Shown here: positions 1-8,914 of the stretch, in pieces | Position numbering within the stretch: position 1 is the first letter of the stretch | Layout of the letters: the number at the start of each line of letters is the position of its first letter | From: Balanoglossus misakiensis | Lineage: Eukaryota > Hemichordata | NCBI GenBank assembly: GCA_040954595.2 | Contig: JBECUI020000024.1 | Location: 620,001-684,000, forward strand | Length of the DNA: 64,000 nucleotides | Direction: 5' to 3' | Translations under genes and position numbers: made by a program | Notes under the pieces: model-generated | The model's input: only the letters and a program-made list of their open reading frames with translations | Told to the model about the DNA's origin: nothing | Database searches by the model: none

Positions 1-779
1 ACTTAAATTTTGAAATCCAAAAGAGAGAGTCATCTTTTTTTCAAACGTTTAGGGGGGATGTCATATACATGTACCCACCGATGCTAACTTTGAGTGGAGT
101 GGCAACAGTAAAATTGGTCCTTTCAAACATTGAGATACATGTAATTTGCTTTTGACTTCATTAAAATGCAACTTTGAGCTACATATTTTACAAAGTTTTC
201 TTATGTGGAAGGAGGACATCCCCTCCCACACCCATCCCCTTATTTCTTCGCCACATATAGTGTACCAGGGCAGAATACTTGCCATCCCACCCCCACTGAT
301 GTTAACTTTGAGTGGCAAAAGTGAAATTTGTCCTCCCCAACATTAAGTTAATTTGCCTTTGAGTTCATTAAAATGCATTAATTGTATTTTACAAAATTGT
401 CCTACGTACACCCACCCCTTCCACTTTTCTTGTTTTACCAATTCTACCAACTATTGTATTGACGTGTCCTTTTAATTTATCCATAGACCTTCTTTATTGC
501 AACGCTATACTATTATACACTTCAAATTATAAATTTCTTTAAGAAATTTAGAATTGAGGTGTGAGGAGACCCTTTACCTTTATTGCATACAGTCAGTGTA
601 CATAAGATAAGGATGGTGAATGTTTTCGGGGTGGGAGGAGGGTCATCATATTTTGGTCCTGTCAAAGGGGGGGGGGGGTCATCATTTTTTTGGTCCTGGT
701 TGAAGGGGGTGTCGGCCTGATTTTGAAAACCAATGACACAAACTTTTGCCCCCCCCCCTCCACCAAAACTGAACAGTCC
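1..779. repeat. Non-coding, short diverged tandem duplication
   Basis: No gene is seen. Positions about 80-200 and 297-420 are diverged copies of each other. Both contain 'taactttgagtgg', a run near 'ttgacttcattaaaatgca' or 'tgagttcattaaaatgca', and a C-rich 'cacccaccc' segment, about 216 bp apart. A poly-G run lies near 668-678 and a C-rich tract near 750-760. Short open frames on both strands look like chance. Confidence 0.5.
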
Positions 780-3330
780 CTTACTAAAGGACGTCAATGT
801 CTGTTTACAGTCAAATGCATTGCCATCAGAAAAAAAAAATGCAAACAATTTCTTATGTTTGTAGTACGCACTTTTTGTATATCTGTAAACTGTGTCTCAG
901 TTGTGAAATTCTAAGGAAATTTGTTCCTTGGGTAGAATAAATGATTCTTAAACAAACTTAGTCCTGAAAGCTAAATGGTTACCTCAGAGAAACTGTGTTA
1001 AATTTGGTCATCATTGTTTTAAATCACACAAGACATTCCCACAGCTAAGTTACTGCAGCAGTCAGTTTCAACTCAGCTTGCAAATTGGGATCATGTCTTG
1101 TGTTCATCGAGACTGTCTGTAGTCGAGTTGACAGTCACTACAACTGTATTGCAAATATGGCAGGGTTGGGCAACTCTTCCAATTTGCATTTGAACACCTT
1201 TTCTGTTTGCGTCAAAATGATGAATAATGTTTCGTTTTCAAGAATGCCTTAATATGGGCACCCAATACAAGACAACTGCATTGCAAATGGCATTTTCATT
1301 CAACTCTCCTGGGTACCTAAAACAATTTCAACATGGTTGACATGGCAATATTAGACAACTGTTCTAATTTGCATAATCCAAAATGGCCGCCAAATTTCTC
1401 TAACATGTTAATTTCCCATATTTGTTTTAAATGGTGTGTAATATCGAATTTGCAGGGTTTCAATTAATATGGGTACCTAAAACAATTTCAACATGGTTGA
1501 CATGGCAATATTAGACAACTGCTCTAATTTGCATAATTCAAACACCTGCTGGATAATTTAACTTTTGCCATTCTTGTCCCATGATTGTATGTATTATATC
1601 TCATAACAGGCAATTAAGTGTGCTAATTGTCAAGCCAATCTTAATTCTTCATCTGCACCACAAATCAGATGCAAGGTTTAGGACTGGGAGTGTATATGGG
1701 AGCAGCATATAGGGGCCTACAGGTATCTTTAATGGCAAGTCCTCGGTTAAAGCCAGAATGTTTTCAGGTTGTAGGCCTCTATTGTATCTACAACAGTTTC
1801 TATCACCTCCATCCCACTGGCCGGCACCCGAGGGGGGGGGGGGGGGTACTTGAAATTTTTTCGGATGGTAGTCTGTCGCCCCAGTCGATAACATCAACAC
1901 GTGTAAATGCCCAAAACCCGACCTATTTGTATTATAAGTCAAATTTTCTGGTCATTTACCCCAAGGTTTTCTTAAAGACTACATACCTATACACCTTTGT
2001 ATGGGAGAACACATCCCCCACCCCCCTGCCAACACTAATTGGACAACTTTAATCTTGTTATACTTCTTTATAAGTCAAAATGTTCAGTAAGAAAAGGCAA
2101 CAAGTTATTGAAGCTGCTGACCATGGAAACTATGATGAAGTATATTTTTTTCCTAGCTGTACACATGTACAGTATAATTGGCCCAATGTACCAATTGGAG
2201 ATGTGTGCCTTACAAGCAACACAGGTTGTATATCCAAGCCTTGTCTGTTGGCACTATGAAGGGTATTGGAAGAATGTCTCTGCTGGCCACTTTGGCCAGC
2301 CACTTTTGGCCAGCAGACTATCAAAAGGGTCAAGAAAATAGCCCTAAAAGGTATGGCACTGTATGCAAATCTAGTGCAGGAGTGGATTGATACATTTCCC
2401 ATCACTGTACATGCATCATCCTGTATGGATGATATGTACTCTAGCATTATGCACCAGATAAAAATGGTCAAAATTGCAAAAAAAAGGAGATGAAACTCCC
2501 ACTGGCCTTTAACGCAATCCATAGATAAAGAGACAACATGTTCAGGCATTGGATCTAAACATGGTGGATACTGACGAGGGTGTGGTGAATGATGGTGAAT
2601 CCCTGGATGTTTTGAGGTCAGAATTCTGAAAAGGATTCCCATCGTGAGATTGAGGAACAGGATGATGCAGAGGGGCTGGCTCTTTGTGAGTGGGGATAGA
2701 CATATATTTGGGATACAGAGGTTGCACTTCCTTGCTTCATGATTAGTACGGTAACACTGCCAAATTTGCAACACAGTTGTATTGTTAAAGGTACCCATAT
2801 GAATGTGCTAATCCTGAAAATACGATATTGCGCATCATTTTGGGAAACATGGCAAAATTTCACTTTTAGTGGTGATTGGCGGCCATTTTTGATTATGCAA
2901 AATAGAAAAGTTGCCAAACACTGCCATATTTGCAATACATAACCAATATGGATGCAAATCCTGAAATTTTAGATATTACACATAATTTTGAGAAAAAAGG
3001 GCCAAGTTTTATTTTAGAGAAGGTATTTGGCGGCCATTTTTGATCATGCATATTAGAAGAATTGTCCAACATTGCCATTTTGGCAACTCAGCTGGAATAG
3101 GTCTAGGCTCCCATATGAATGCCAATAAGCAAAAAACTTCATAGGAAAGAAAATTTCTAGGTAGGAAAATTTTGACTCAACTTCTGGTTCTAATAATAGG
3201 TGTAAGGATGTGATCGTTTGATTTTGCAACATTTTACAATTTCAAGCTGTGTGTATTTAACTCTGGTGCAATTCTGGTTGGAGAGACAAATGGCTTAAGC
3301 CATTTAATTGAAAATATAGCACTACTTCAC
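780..3330 (+). mobile_element. Interspersed repeat element, copy 1 (inverted relative of 47.8-49.7 kb)
   Basis: Most of this stretch matches 47.8-49.7 kb in reverse complement. Examples are 'catggttgacatggcaat' (1331 and 1495) against its complement near 48450, the 'gggaatgtctt' region near 1030 against 49420, and the 2100-2230 segment against 47815-47935. Positions 800-985 also match 56980-57165 in the same orientation, and 3170-3330 match 56805-56970. It behaves like a dispersed DNA-transposon or satellite-like family. No convincing transposase is visible. A weak open stretch at 2300-2493 (+) is lysine-rich and unrecognised. A poly-G run lies at about 1840-1853. Confidence 0.6.
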
Positions 3331-3583
3331 CAGGGTTGTGCAGTACCTTTGACAACGCTTTGAACAATGTTGCAAAAAGCTTTGTGTTGAAGCTTGCTAC
3401 AAGACTTGGCGTGCTGAAGCCTCTTATACTAGTCTTAGTTGAACCTCAGCTGTAACTACGTTTGTGAAACCTTAACATTCAAATCTTTGGCCAAAGTTAG
3501 GGTTGCAAAGCTTCTTCAAAGTTTTGTGAACCTCAACAATGCTTTTCTATAGAAACCTTTAAACATGCGGGGGGGGGGGGGGG
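3331..3583. other. No gene seen; flank of LTR element
   Basis: This non-coding stretch ends in a run of G at about 3570-3583. The LTR retrotransposon is inserted immediately after that run, so the G run makes the target-site duplication ambiguous. Confidence 0.5.
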
Positions 3584-3787
3584 TGTAGTATTCTGACAGC
3601 TACGATCAATATAGCGCCCTCTAGTGTTGCATTGTTGGTGTTCCACTTGTTTATGAATTGCTGTACGACGTCACTTCCGCCCAGATAAGGCGAAGCACAT
3701 TGTTGAGTCTTTTCAGCCGATCAATAAATAGGTTGTTGTTATACCTTATGATCGCATTATTATTCCCATGTTGATGGAAACATAACA
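3584..3787 (+). repeat. 5' LTR
   Basis: A 204-bp TG...CA repeat, matched without a visible difference at 8268-8471. It contains a possible polyadenylation signal AATAAA at about 3723-3728 and a CRE-like 'gacgtca' near 3668. It should carry the element's promoter and RNA start. Confidence 0.92.
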
Positions 3788-3801
3788 TGGTGGCAGCGGT
3801 G
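3788..3801 (+). promoter_or_regulatory. Primer-binding site, tRNA-Leu type
   Basis: TGGTGGCAGCGGTG starts directly after the LTR. It is complementary to the 3' end of animal tRNA-Leu (…CACCGCTGCCA plus CCA), giving 14 matched bases. Immediate adjacency to the LTR is the standard position for minus-strand priming. Confidence 0.8.
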
Positions 3802-3897
3802 AACGTGAGTGATCAGATGTAAGCAGACTTTACACAGTATCGACTACACAAGACACCAAAACTACAGAAGAAAAGACCATCGAACTGACCTGACAAG

Positions 3898-4677
3898 ATG
3901 GCGGCCGCACTACAAACGCCCTTCACAGCCCCAAAGATGGAATGGGACGCGCCAGATCTAGCAATAGCCTTCAGTCGTTTTCGTCAAAAATGTGAGTTAA
4001 CATTTAAGACAGCACTTAAAGATGCTAACGATGAAGAGAAAGCTAGCTACATACTTCTATGGTCCGGTGAACCAGGTCTTGACAAATACAACAGTTGGTC
4101 GTTTGAAAATGAAGACCAGCGGAAAGACCCCACAGTACTATTCGACAAATTTTCCGAACACTTAGAGCCGAAGTCGAATCATCGCATACATAGATACCAA
4201 TTCCAAGATATGAGACAAGACCCTGGAGAACCAGTTGATGATTTCTTTTCGAAATTGAAAAATGAAGCCGCCAAATGCAAATTTGGGGATACAAATGAAC
4301 AGGAAGCAAGACTCGTAGATCAGTTGATATGGGGGATCTGTCACCAAGAAATACAGAAGAAACTTATTGGGCGTGATGAGAAACTGACCTTGAAGGAGGC
4401 GCTCGATATAGCTAGAGGTCACGAAGCCACAACAAAACACATGAAAACGCTCACAAATTGCCATATTGCTAATCCTGTGGATAGCAAAGCTGTCAACGCA
4501 GTAAAAAGGCAGCCCAACAAGACACACCCCAAACAATGTAAGCATTGCGGAAAAAAGCATGACACCTCAGTGAAAAGTAACTGCCCAGCATATGGCTCGA
4601 AATGCCGAAATTGTGGGAAACCTAATCACTGGCAGGCGGTATGCCGTTCCAAAACCAGCTCAAGCGAACCGAAGTAA
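3898..4677 (+). CDS. gag: Gag polyprotein (capsid and nucleocapsid) of the gypsy element
   Basis: A 259-residue protein that would form the virus-like particle and bind the element RNA. It starts at an ATG with a good context (caagATGg), 110 bases after the LTR. Residues about 70-180 resemble the retrotransposon gag fold (helical, with 'EPVDDFFSKLKNEA'). The C-terminus has two cysteine knuckles: a less regular CKHC..H..C at about 214-229, then a canonical CX2CX4HX4C (CRNCGKPNHWQAVC) at about 236-249. The frame is intact. The TAA at 4675-4677 is followed by open sequence in the same frame leading into protease, so Gag-Pol may be made by stop readthrough, or the stop may be a mutation. Confidence 0.9.
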   Translation: MAAALQTPFTAPKMEWDAPDLAIAFSRFRQKCELTFKTALKDANDEEKASYILLWSGEPGLDKYNSWSFENEDQRKDPTVLFDKFSEHLEPKSNHRIHRYQFQDMRQDPGEPVDDFFSKLKNEAAKCKFGDTNEQEARLVDQLIWGICHQEIQKKLIGRDEKLTLKEALDIARGHEATTKHMKTLTNCHIANPVDSKAVNAVKRQPNKTHPKQCKHCGKKHDTSVKSNCPAYGSKCRNCGKPNHWQAVCRSKTSSSEPK

Positions 4678-4710
4678 CAGCAGAGACGAGGTGGAAAACC
4701 AATCCATAAT

Positions 4711-5772
4711 GTGACACGCTCGAGCAGCAACATGCATCAAATAGATGATGAAGTCCTAGATGTTGGAACTATCGAAATAAATGCATTGGACAACATCAAC
4801 AGACAAGAAGAAATATACACGAAACTGACAATCACACAGAGCGAAAAGAAAAGGAAAGTAGCACTGAGATGCAAGATTGATACCGGTGCACAGAGCAATA
4901 TACTGCCCCTCTGCCTTTTCAAGATCATATTTCCAGAGAAACTGGATAAACACGGAAATCCAAAACGCGGGCACTTGAAGGAAAATAAAACAATCCTTAC
5001 CGCATATGGAGGTTCCAAAATCAAACAGCTTGGCACCATCGTCATTCCATGTGAACATAGAGAGAGGAAAATCAGATGCCTCTTCTATGTAACTGACGCC
5101 GCAGGCCCAGCCATTTTAGGGTTAAAGGCAAGCAGAGCCTTAAACCTGATACAAATAAACTGTTCAGTAGAAGCCATACAAGTGCAGGCGAGCTCAGAGT
5201 GCAAGACAGCACAGCCTGGAAGAAATGTGGAAGTGGAAAAGAGAAAGATGAACGAACAGAAGCCAGCAGGAAGAAACAGAAACCCTGCAGATGACTACAT
5301 AGACAGTAATACACCAATCAGGGACCGCCCTCCCATAAAGAACAAAGAACAGTTGCTGAGGATGTACCCTGATTGCTTTGACGACGTGGTCGGATGTTTT
5401 GAAAACTACACATACCACATCACTCTTGATCCAGAAGTACAACCAGTAGTACACCCTGCCCGCAGAGTTCCATTAGAACTAATGGATAGACTCAAAACCG
5501 AGCTGCAGGAGATGGAAGATAAGCAAATCATCGCCAAAGTGAACCAGCCTACGAACTGGGTCAATTCTCTTGTTGTCCGGGAGAAAGACAATGGAAGACT
5601 TCGCATTTGTCTGGACCCGAAGGACTTGAACAAAGCCATTAAAAGGGATCATTACCCTACACCCACATTGGAGGAGATTACCCCAAAGTTGGCAGGCGCA
5701 ACACTTTTCAGCAAGCTAGACGCGCGGAACGGATACTGGAATGTAAAGATCGATGAAGAACATCCTTCCTGA
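4711..5772 (+). CDS. Pol fragment 1: protease and N-terminal half of reverse transcriptase
   Basis: A 353-residue open segment in the same frame as gag. Protease: 'CKIDTGAQSNILPL' with the single catalytic DTG of a retropepsin, and an 'AILGL' C-terminal block. After a basic linker the RT begins with the fingers region ('HPARRVPLELMDRL'), the 'GRLRICLDPKDLNKAI' motif, 'HYPTPTLEEI' and the 'FSKLDARNGYWNVKI' palm aspartate. The frame ends early at 5770-5772 because of the frameshift. No ATG is needed if the polyprotein is made by readthrough from gag. Confidence 0.85.
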   Translation: MTRSSSNMHQIDDEVLDVGTIEINALDNINRQEEIYTKLTITQSEKKRKVALRCKIDTGAQSNILPLCLFKIIFPEKLDKHGNPKRGHLKENKTILTAYGGSKIKQLGTIVIPCEHRERKIRCLFYVTDAAGPAILGLKASRALNLIQINCSVEAIQVQASSECKTAQPGRNVEVEKRKMNEQKPAGRNRNPADDYIDSNTPIRDRPPIKNKEQLLRMYPDCFDDVVGCFENYTYHITLDPEVQPVVHPARRVPLELMDRLKTELQEMEDKQIIAKVNQPTNWVNSLVVREKDNGRLRICLDPKDLNKAIKRDHYPTPTLEEITPKLAGATLFSKLDARNGYWNVKIDEEHPS

Positions 5773-5813
5773 CGACCTTTAACACACCATATGGCCGTTA
5801 CAGATTCCTACGA

Positions 5814-6725
5814 ATGCCATTTGGGCTAAGGATGAGCCAAGATGTGTTTCAATTCAAAATTGATGAAACATACAGAGAGTGTGAAGGTGCAGTCGGCATT
5901 GCAGACGATATACAAGTCTTCGGATCAGGAGAGCGACACCATGACCTGCATCTACACGAAGCCATGGAACGAACCAGGAAAGCAGGCATTAAACTGAACA
6001 AAGAGAAATGCTACATCAAGACAAAAGAATGTAGTTTCTTTGGCATGTTATACACAGAAGACGGAGTTAAACCCAACCCAGAAAAGGTCAAGGCGATAGA
6101 GATGATGCATCCGCCTAGAGACAAGACCGAACTGCGCACATTCCTCGGAATGGTGAACTACATGGGTTCATTCATACCCAGATTAGCTGAACACACAGCA
6201 CCACTGAGAGAGCTCATCAGAGACGACACTGAGTTTGAGTGGTCTCCGACACACACAAAGTCTTTCAATATGATCAAGGACCTGATCAGCACAAAGACTA
6301 CACTTGCTTACTACGACCGTAAGAAGCCTGTCACTCTACAAGTCGACGCATCGGGAAAGGGAATCGGAGCGGTGCTCATACAGGAACAGAGACCTATAGC
6401 ATTTGCGTCCAAGGCCCTGACACCAGCGGAAACCCGATACGCCAATATAGAAAGAGAACTACTAGCGGTAGTCTACGGATGTGAGAAGTTTCGCACATAT
6501 CTCTATGGCAGAAGTTTCATAGTAGAGAGTGATCATCGACCGTTGGAGCAAATTCAGAGGAAGAATTTGACCAAGGCACCACCCCGATTACAGAGAATGC
6601 TGTTGCGCATACAGCCGTATGATTTCACCATACACTACAAGCCAGGCAAACAGATGATACTTGCCGACGCACTATCTAGACTGTCACCACAAGATCAGAA
6701 CGAAATCAGTGACATGAAAGTCTAG
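5814..6725 (+). CDS. Pol fragment 2: C-terminal reverse transcriptase and RNase H
   Basis: A 303-residue open segment, shifted by -1 from fragment 1. It starts in the conserved 'MPFGLRMSQDVFQ' RT block and contains 'GIADDIQVFG' (the catalytic DD), the thumb 'LRTFLGMVNYMGSFIP', and RNase H with Asp in 'LQVDASGKGIGAVL', Glu in 'YANIERELLAVVYG' and Asp in 'ESDHRPL'. It ends at TAG 6723-6725 soon after the 'LADALSRL' RNase H tail. The next segment is in the same frame, so this TAG is an internal stop. Confidence 0.85.
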   Translation: MPFGLRMSQDVFQFKIDETYRECEGAVGIADDIQVFGSGERHHDLHLHEAMERTRKAGIKLNKEKCYIKTKECSFFGMLYTEDGVKPNPEKVKAIEMMHPPRDKTELRTFLGMVNYMGSFIPRLAEHTAPLRELIRDDTEFEWSPTHTKSFNMIKDLISTKTTLAYYDRKKPVTLQVDASGKGIGAVLIQEQRPIAFASKALTPAETRYANIERELLAVVYGCEKFRTYLYGRSFIVESDHRPLEQIQRKNLTKAPPRLQRMLLRIQPYDFTIHYKPGKQMILADALSRLSPQDQNEISDMKV

Positions 6726-8048
6726 ATACACCACCTGGTGAAGATCACACCAATGAGACAGATGGAGATCAAAGAAGAAACTACCAAAGATGAAATTCTT
6801 CAATTATTGATCCAGCAAGTCCTGAAAGGATGGCCAGATAGCATCAAGGACATTCACGCTGATATTCGACCCTACTGGTCTATTCGAGACGATATCGCTA
6901 TCGAAGATGGTATTATCCTGATAGGCAGCCGACTCCTCATACCAGCAGTAATGAGAGATGAAATGCTACAACGCATTCATAGCAGTCACCTGGGGATCGA
7001 GAAATGCAAGCTGAGAGCCAGATCCAGCATGTACTGGCCTGGAATTTGTAAAGATATAGAGAGACTAGTAACAGGATGCAACGCGTGCCAGAAATTCCAG
7101 AATTCCCAGCAGAAGGAACCGATGATTCCAATGGAAATTCCACCACGACCGTGGCACACAATTGGAGCAGACCTATTCTACGTGAACCAAACATGGTACA
7201 TGATAGTTGCTGACTACTACTCCAAGTTCCCCTTCATTAGGAAACTTGAAGACCTCAGAGCCAGTACCATTATGAGAGCCCTCCGAATTCTATTTGCAGA
7301 GCAAGGAATACCCGAGAAACTAGTTTGTGACAACGGATCTCAGTTTACAGCTAGAGACTTCCACAGCCTAACTGAGAAGTATGGTTTTGCGATAGTCACA
7401 TCATCACCATACTATCCCAAAGGGCACGGTTTTATCGAGCGACATGTACAGACCGTGAAGAACATCCTGATGAAGTGCAAAGAGTCCGGAGATGATCCGA
7501 ATCTAGAATTGTTGGCACTTCGCGCGACTCCATTGAAGTCCAACATACCATCACCAGCTGAGTTGCTGAACAGCAGAGCATACAAGACAACTCTCCCAGC
7601 CAAAATTCACCCAGCAAGAAACGGGGAGGAAGTTCGTCAATACCTGACATCTCAACAGCAGGCCCAGACTTCCAGCCACGACCAGCACTCCAGACAACTA
7701 CCAGAATTGCTGACAGGTCAACAAGTCCATGTACAAAGCCCAATCAGCAAAACATGGAGTCTAGCGAGAGTTGTAGCCCCAGCAAACACACCTAGGTCCT
7801 ACACCGTGAAGTTAGACAACGGGAAACAAATGCGACGCAACAGGATCCACATGAAACCAGTCAGCGCAGAACTGAAACCAGCACAGACAGGGATGGATCA
7901 ACACAATATTGCACCAGCAGTCACAGACGGAACACCGCCTCAACAACCCGCAATGCCAGCGTCACCAGCCCAAGAATCGTTGAGATCAACACGAACCAGA
8001 ACAAATATACAAAAGCCGTCTCGATACAAAGATTATGTGACTGATTGA
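6726..8048 (+). CDS. Pol fragment 3: integrase
   Basis: About 440 residues, in frame with the RNase H segment after the TAG. The N-terminal zinc finger has the HSSH and CNAC ligands. The catalytic core shows Asp in 'IGADLFYV', Asp in 'VCDNGSQF' and Glu in 'GFIERHVQ', spaced D-X35-E. The C-terminal region 'GQQVHVQSPISKTW' to 'YTVKLDNGKQMRRNRIHMK' looks like the GPY/F-type DNA-binding module. The core residues are all present, so the domain looks functional in sequence. It has no obvious start codon of its own. Confidence 0.85.
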   Translation: MHHLVKITPMRQMEIKEETTKDEILQLLIQQVLKGWPDSIKDIHADIRPYWSIRDDIAIEDGIILIGSRLLIPAVMRDEMLQRIHSSHLGIEKCKLRARSSMYWPGICKDIERLVTGCNACQKFQNSQQKEPMIPMEIPPRPWHTIGADLFYVNQTWYMIVADYYSKFPFIRKLEDLRASTIMRALRILFAEQGIPEKLVCDNGSQFTARDFHSLTEKYGFAIVTSSPYYPKGHGFIERHVQTVKNILMKCKESGDDPNLELLALRATPLKSNIPSPAELLNSRAYKTTLPAKIHPARNGEEVRQYLTSQQQAQTSSHDQHSRQLPELLTGQQVHVQSPISKTWSLARVVAPANTPRSYTVKLDNGKQMRRNRIHMKPVSAELKPAQTGMDQHNIAPAVTDGTPPQQPAMPASPAQESLRSTRTRTNIQKPSRYKDYVTD

Positions 8049-8254
8049 TAGCTTTTTCTGATATTGAGATACGCCATTTGTTCCACAGAAAGTTGAGTTA
8101 TACAGAGGAAAATTTATCACATTTTTCCCAGAGTATTTTTCATGTTCGTTGCGTTTGATTTTGACAAAGACTGATTCAAGATGAATGCAGAGTTTGCACA
8201 GGACAATTCACAGTGACATTCGTATTCAAAAAGAGTTTTGAAACAATTTATCTT
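8049..8254 (+). other. 3' untranslated region of the gypsy element
   Basis: Non-coding sequence between the pol stop and the polypurine tract. No env-like frame is present. Confidence 0.7.
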
Positions 8255-8267
8255 AAAGAAGAGGGGA
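8255..8267 (+). promoter_or_regulatory. Polypurine tract
   Basis: AAAGAAGAGGGGA lies immediately 5' of the 3' LTR, the expected plus-strand priming site. Confidence 0.85.
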
Positions 8268-8471
8268 TGTAGTATTCTGACAGCTACGATCAATATAGCG
8301 CCCTCTAGTGTTGCATTGTTGGTGTTCCACTTGTTTATGAATTGCTGTACGACGTCACTTCCGCCCAGATAAGGCGAAGCACATTGTTGAGTCTTTTCAG
8401 CCGATCAATAAATAGGTTGTTGTTATACCTTATGATCGCATTATTATTCCCATGTTGATGGAAACATAACA
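8268..8471 (+). repeat. 3' LTR
   Basis: 204 bp, no difference seen from the 5' LTR at 3584-3787. It is followed by GGGGGG, which could be the second half of the target-site duplication. Confidence 0.92.
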
Positions 8472-8914
8472 GGGGGGACACCAACATCGTAGTCAGTGAG
8501 GTCATCTATGGTGGTGGGCGCGTCTTCCACTCGGCACTCCTCCGCGCATGCTTGGGGGATAAAAAATGCATCAAAAACCCCTGGCGCGTCCTCGCTCCCC
8601 CTGCGTCGATGGATTCTGTGCGACTGCTTCCGCCCCCGTCCTCTCTGGTTGCTGTGTCCGGATTGATGATGTTTTCCGGTGAGGTCGGATTTCCCGGAAT
8701 TCTTCCTGTCGTGATTGGGATACCCACCTCAGCAGTATGCTAAGGACACGCCAGTGGATGAGAATCGCTGGTGTGGTGGGGGAGCTCAGTCGGAACCTGT
8801 TCGGCACCTCCCACCCCTGGAAGACGCACAGGCGCTTCATCATCACCATGGACTCCGGTGAACAAAAGGATTCCGTAGGGATCCGTCCAGGTCCGCCCCT
8901 GCGGATATAGAAGT
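8472..8914 (-). pseudogene. GC-rich, frame-broken continuation of the minus-strand frame
   Basis: The GC content is clearly higher than in the surroundings. On the minus strand, open pieces continue the 8915-9913 frame with shifts. One piece at about 8571-8930 reads through 'FYIRRGGPGRIP' and 'PESMVMMKRLCVFQGW'. I do not recognise the protein. It may be the degraded 3' part of a coding sequence carried by a mobile element. Confidence 0.3.

Larger units (their letters stand above)
4678..8048 (+). pseudogene. pol: Pol: protease, reverse transcriptase, RNase H, integrase (two disruptions)
   Basis: The reading frame opens directly after the gag stop, in the same frame. Domains in order: aspartic protease with DTGA (about 4878); RT N-half to 5772; RT C-half with the IADD catalytic motif (about 5904); RNase H with its D/E/D residues (VDASG, IERELLAV, ESDHRPL); integrase with HxxH (about 6980) and CxxC (about 7081), DDE residues GADLF, CDNGS and an E with exact D-X35-E spacing (about 7340-7440), then a chromatin-end module. 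Two breaks are visible. A net -1 frameshift lies near 5755-5772, inside RT just after the 'DARNGYW' block and close to a TGA. An in-frame TAG lies at 6723-6725 between RNase H and integrase. As read, this copy cannot make a complete Pol, so it should depend on other copies unless these are assembly errors. Confidence 0.88.
3584..8471 (+). mobile_element. Ty3/gypsy LTR retrotransposon (Mag-like), nearly full length
   Basis: The element is 4.9 kb. Two 204-bp direct LTRs begin TGTAG and end AACA. They are followed by a tRNA-type primer-binding site, gag, pol (protease, reverse transcriptase, RNase H, integrase) and a purine-rich tract just before the 3' LTR. Domain order RT-RNase H-integrase identifies Ty3/gypsy. 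The gag with CCHC knuckles, the 'ADD' catalytic motif and the HxxH...CxxC integrase finger fit the Mag-type lineage, which is an inference. The LTRs read identical base for base, so insertion looks recent, yet pol carries a frameshift and an in-frame stop. Flanks are G runs on both sides, compatible with a GGGGG target-site duplication but low in information. Confidence 0.93.

Noticed and set aside
2130-2798. 222-codon minus-strand frame in the left repeat
   Set aside because: No recognisable domain. It covers sequence that is repeated in non-coding form elsewhere.
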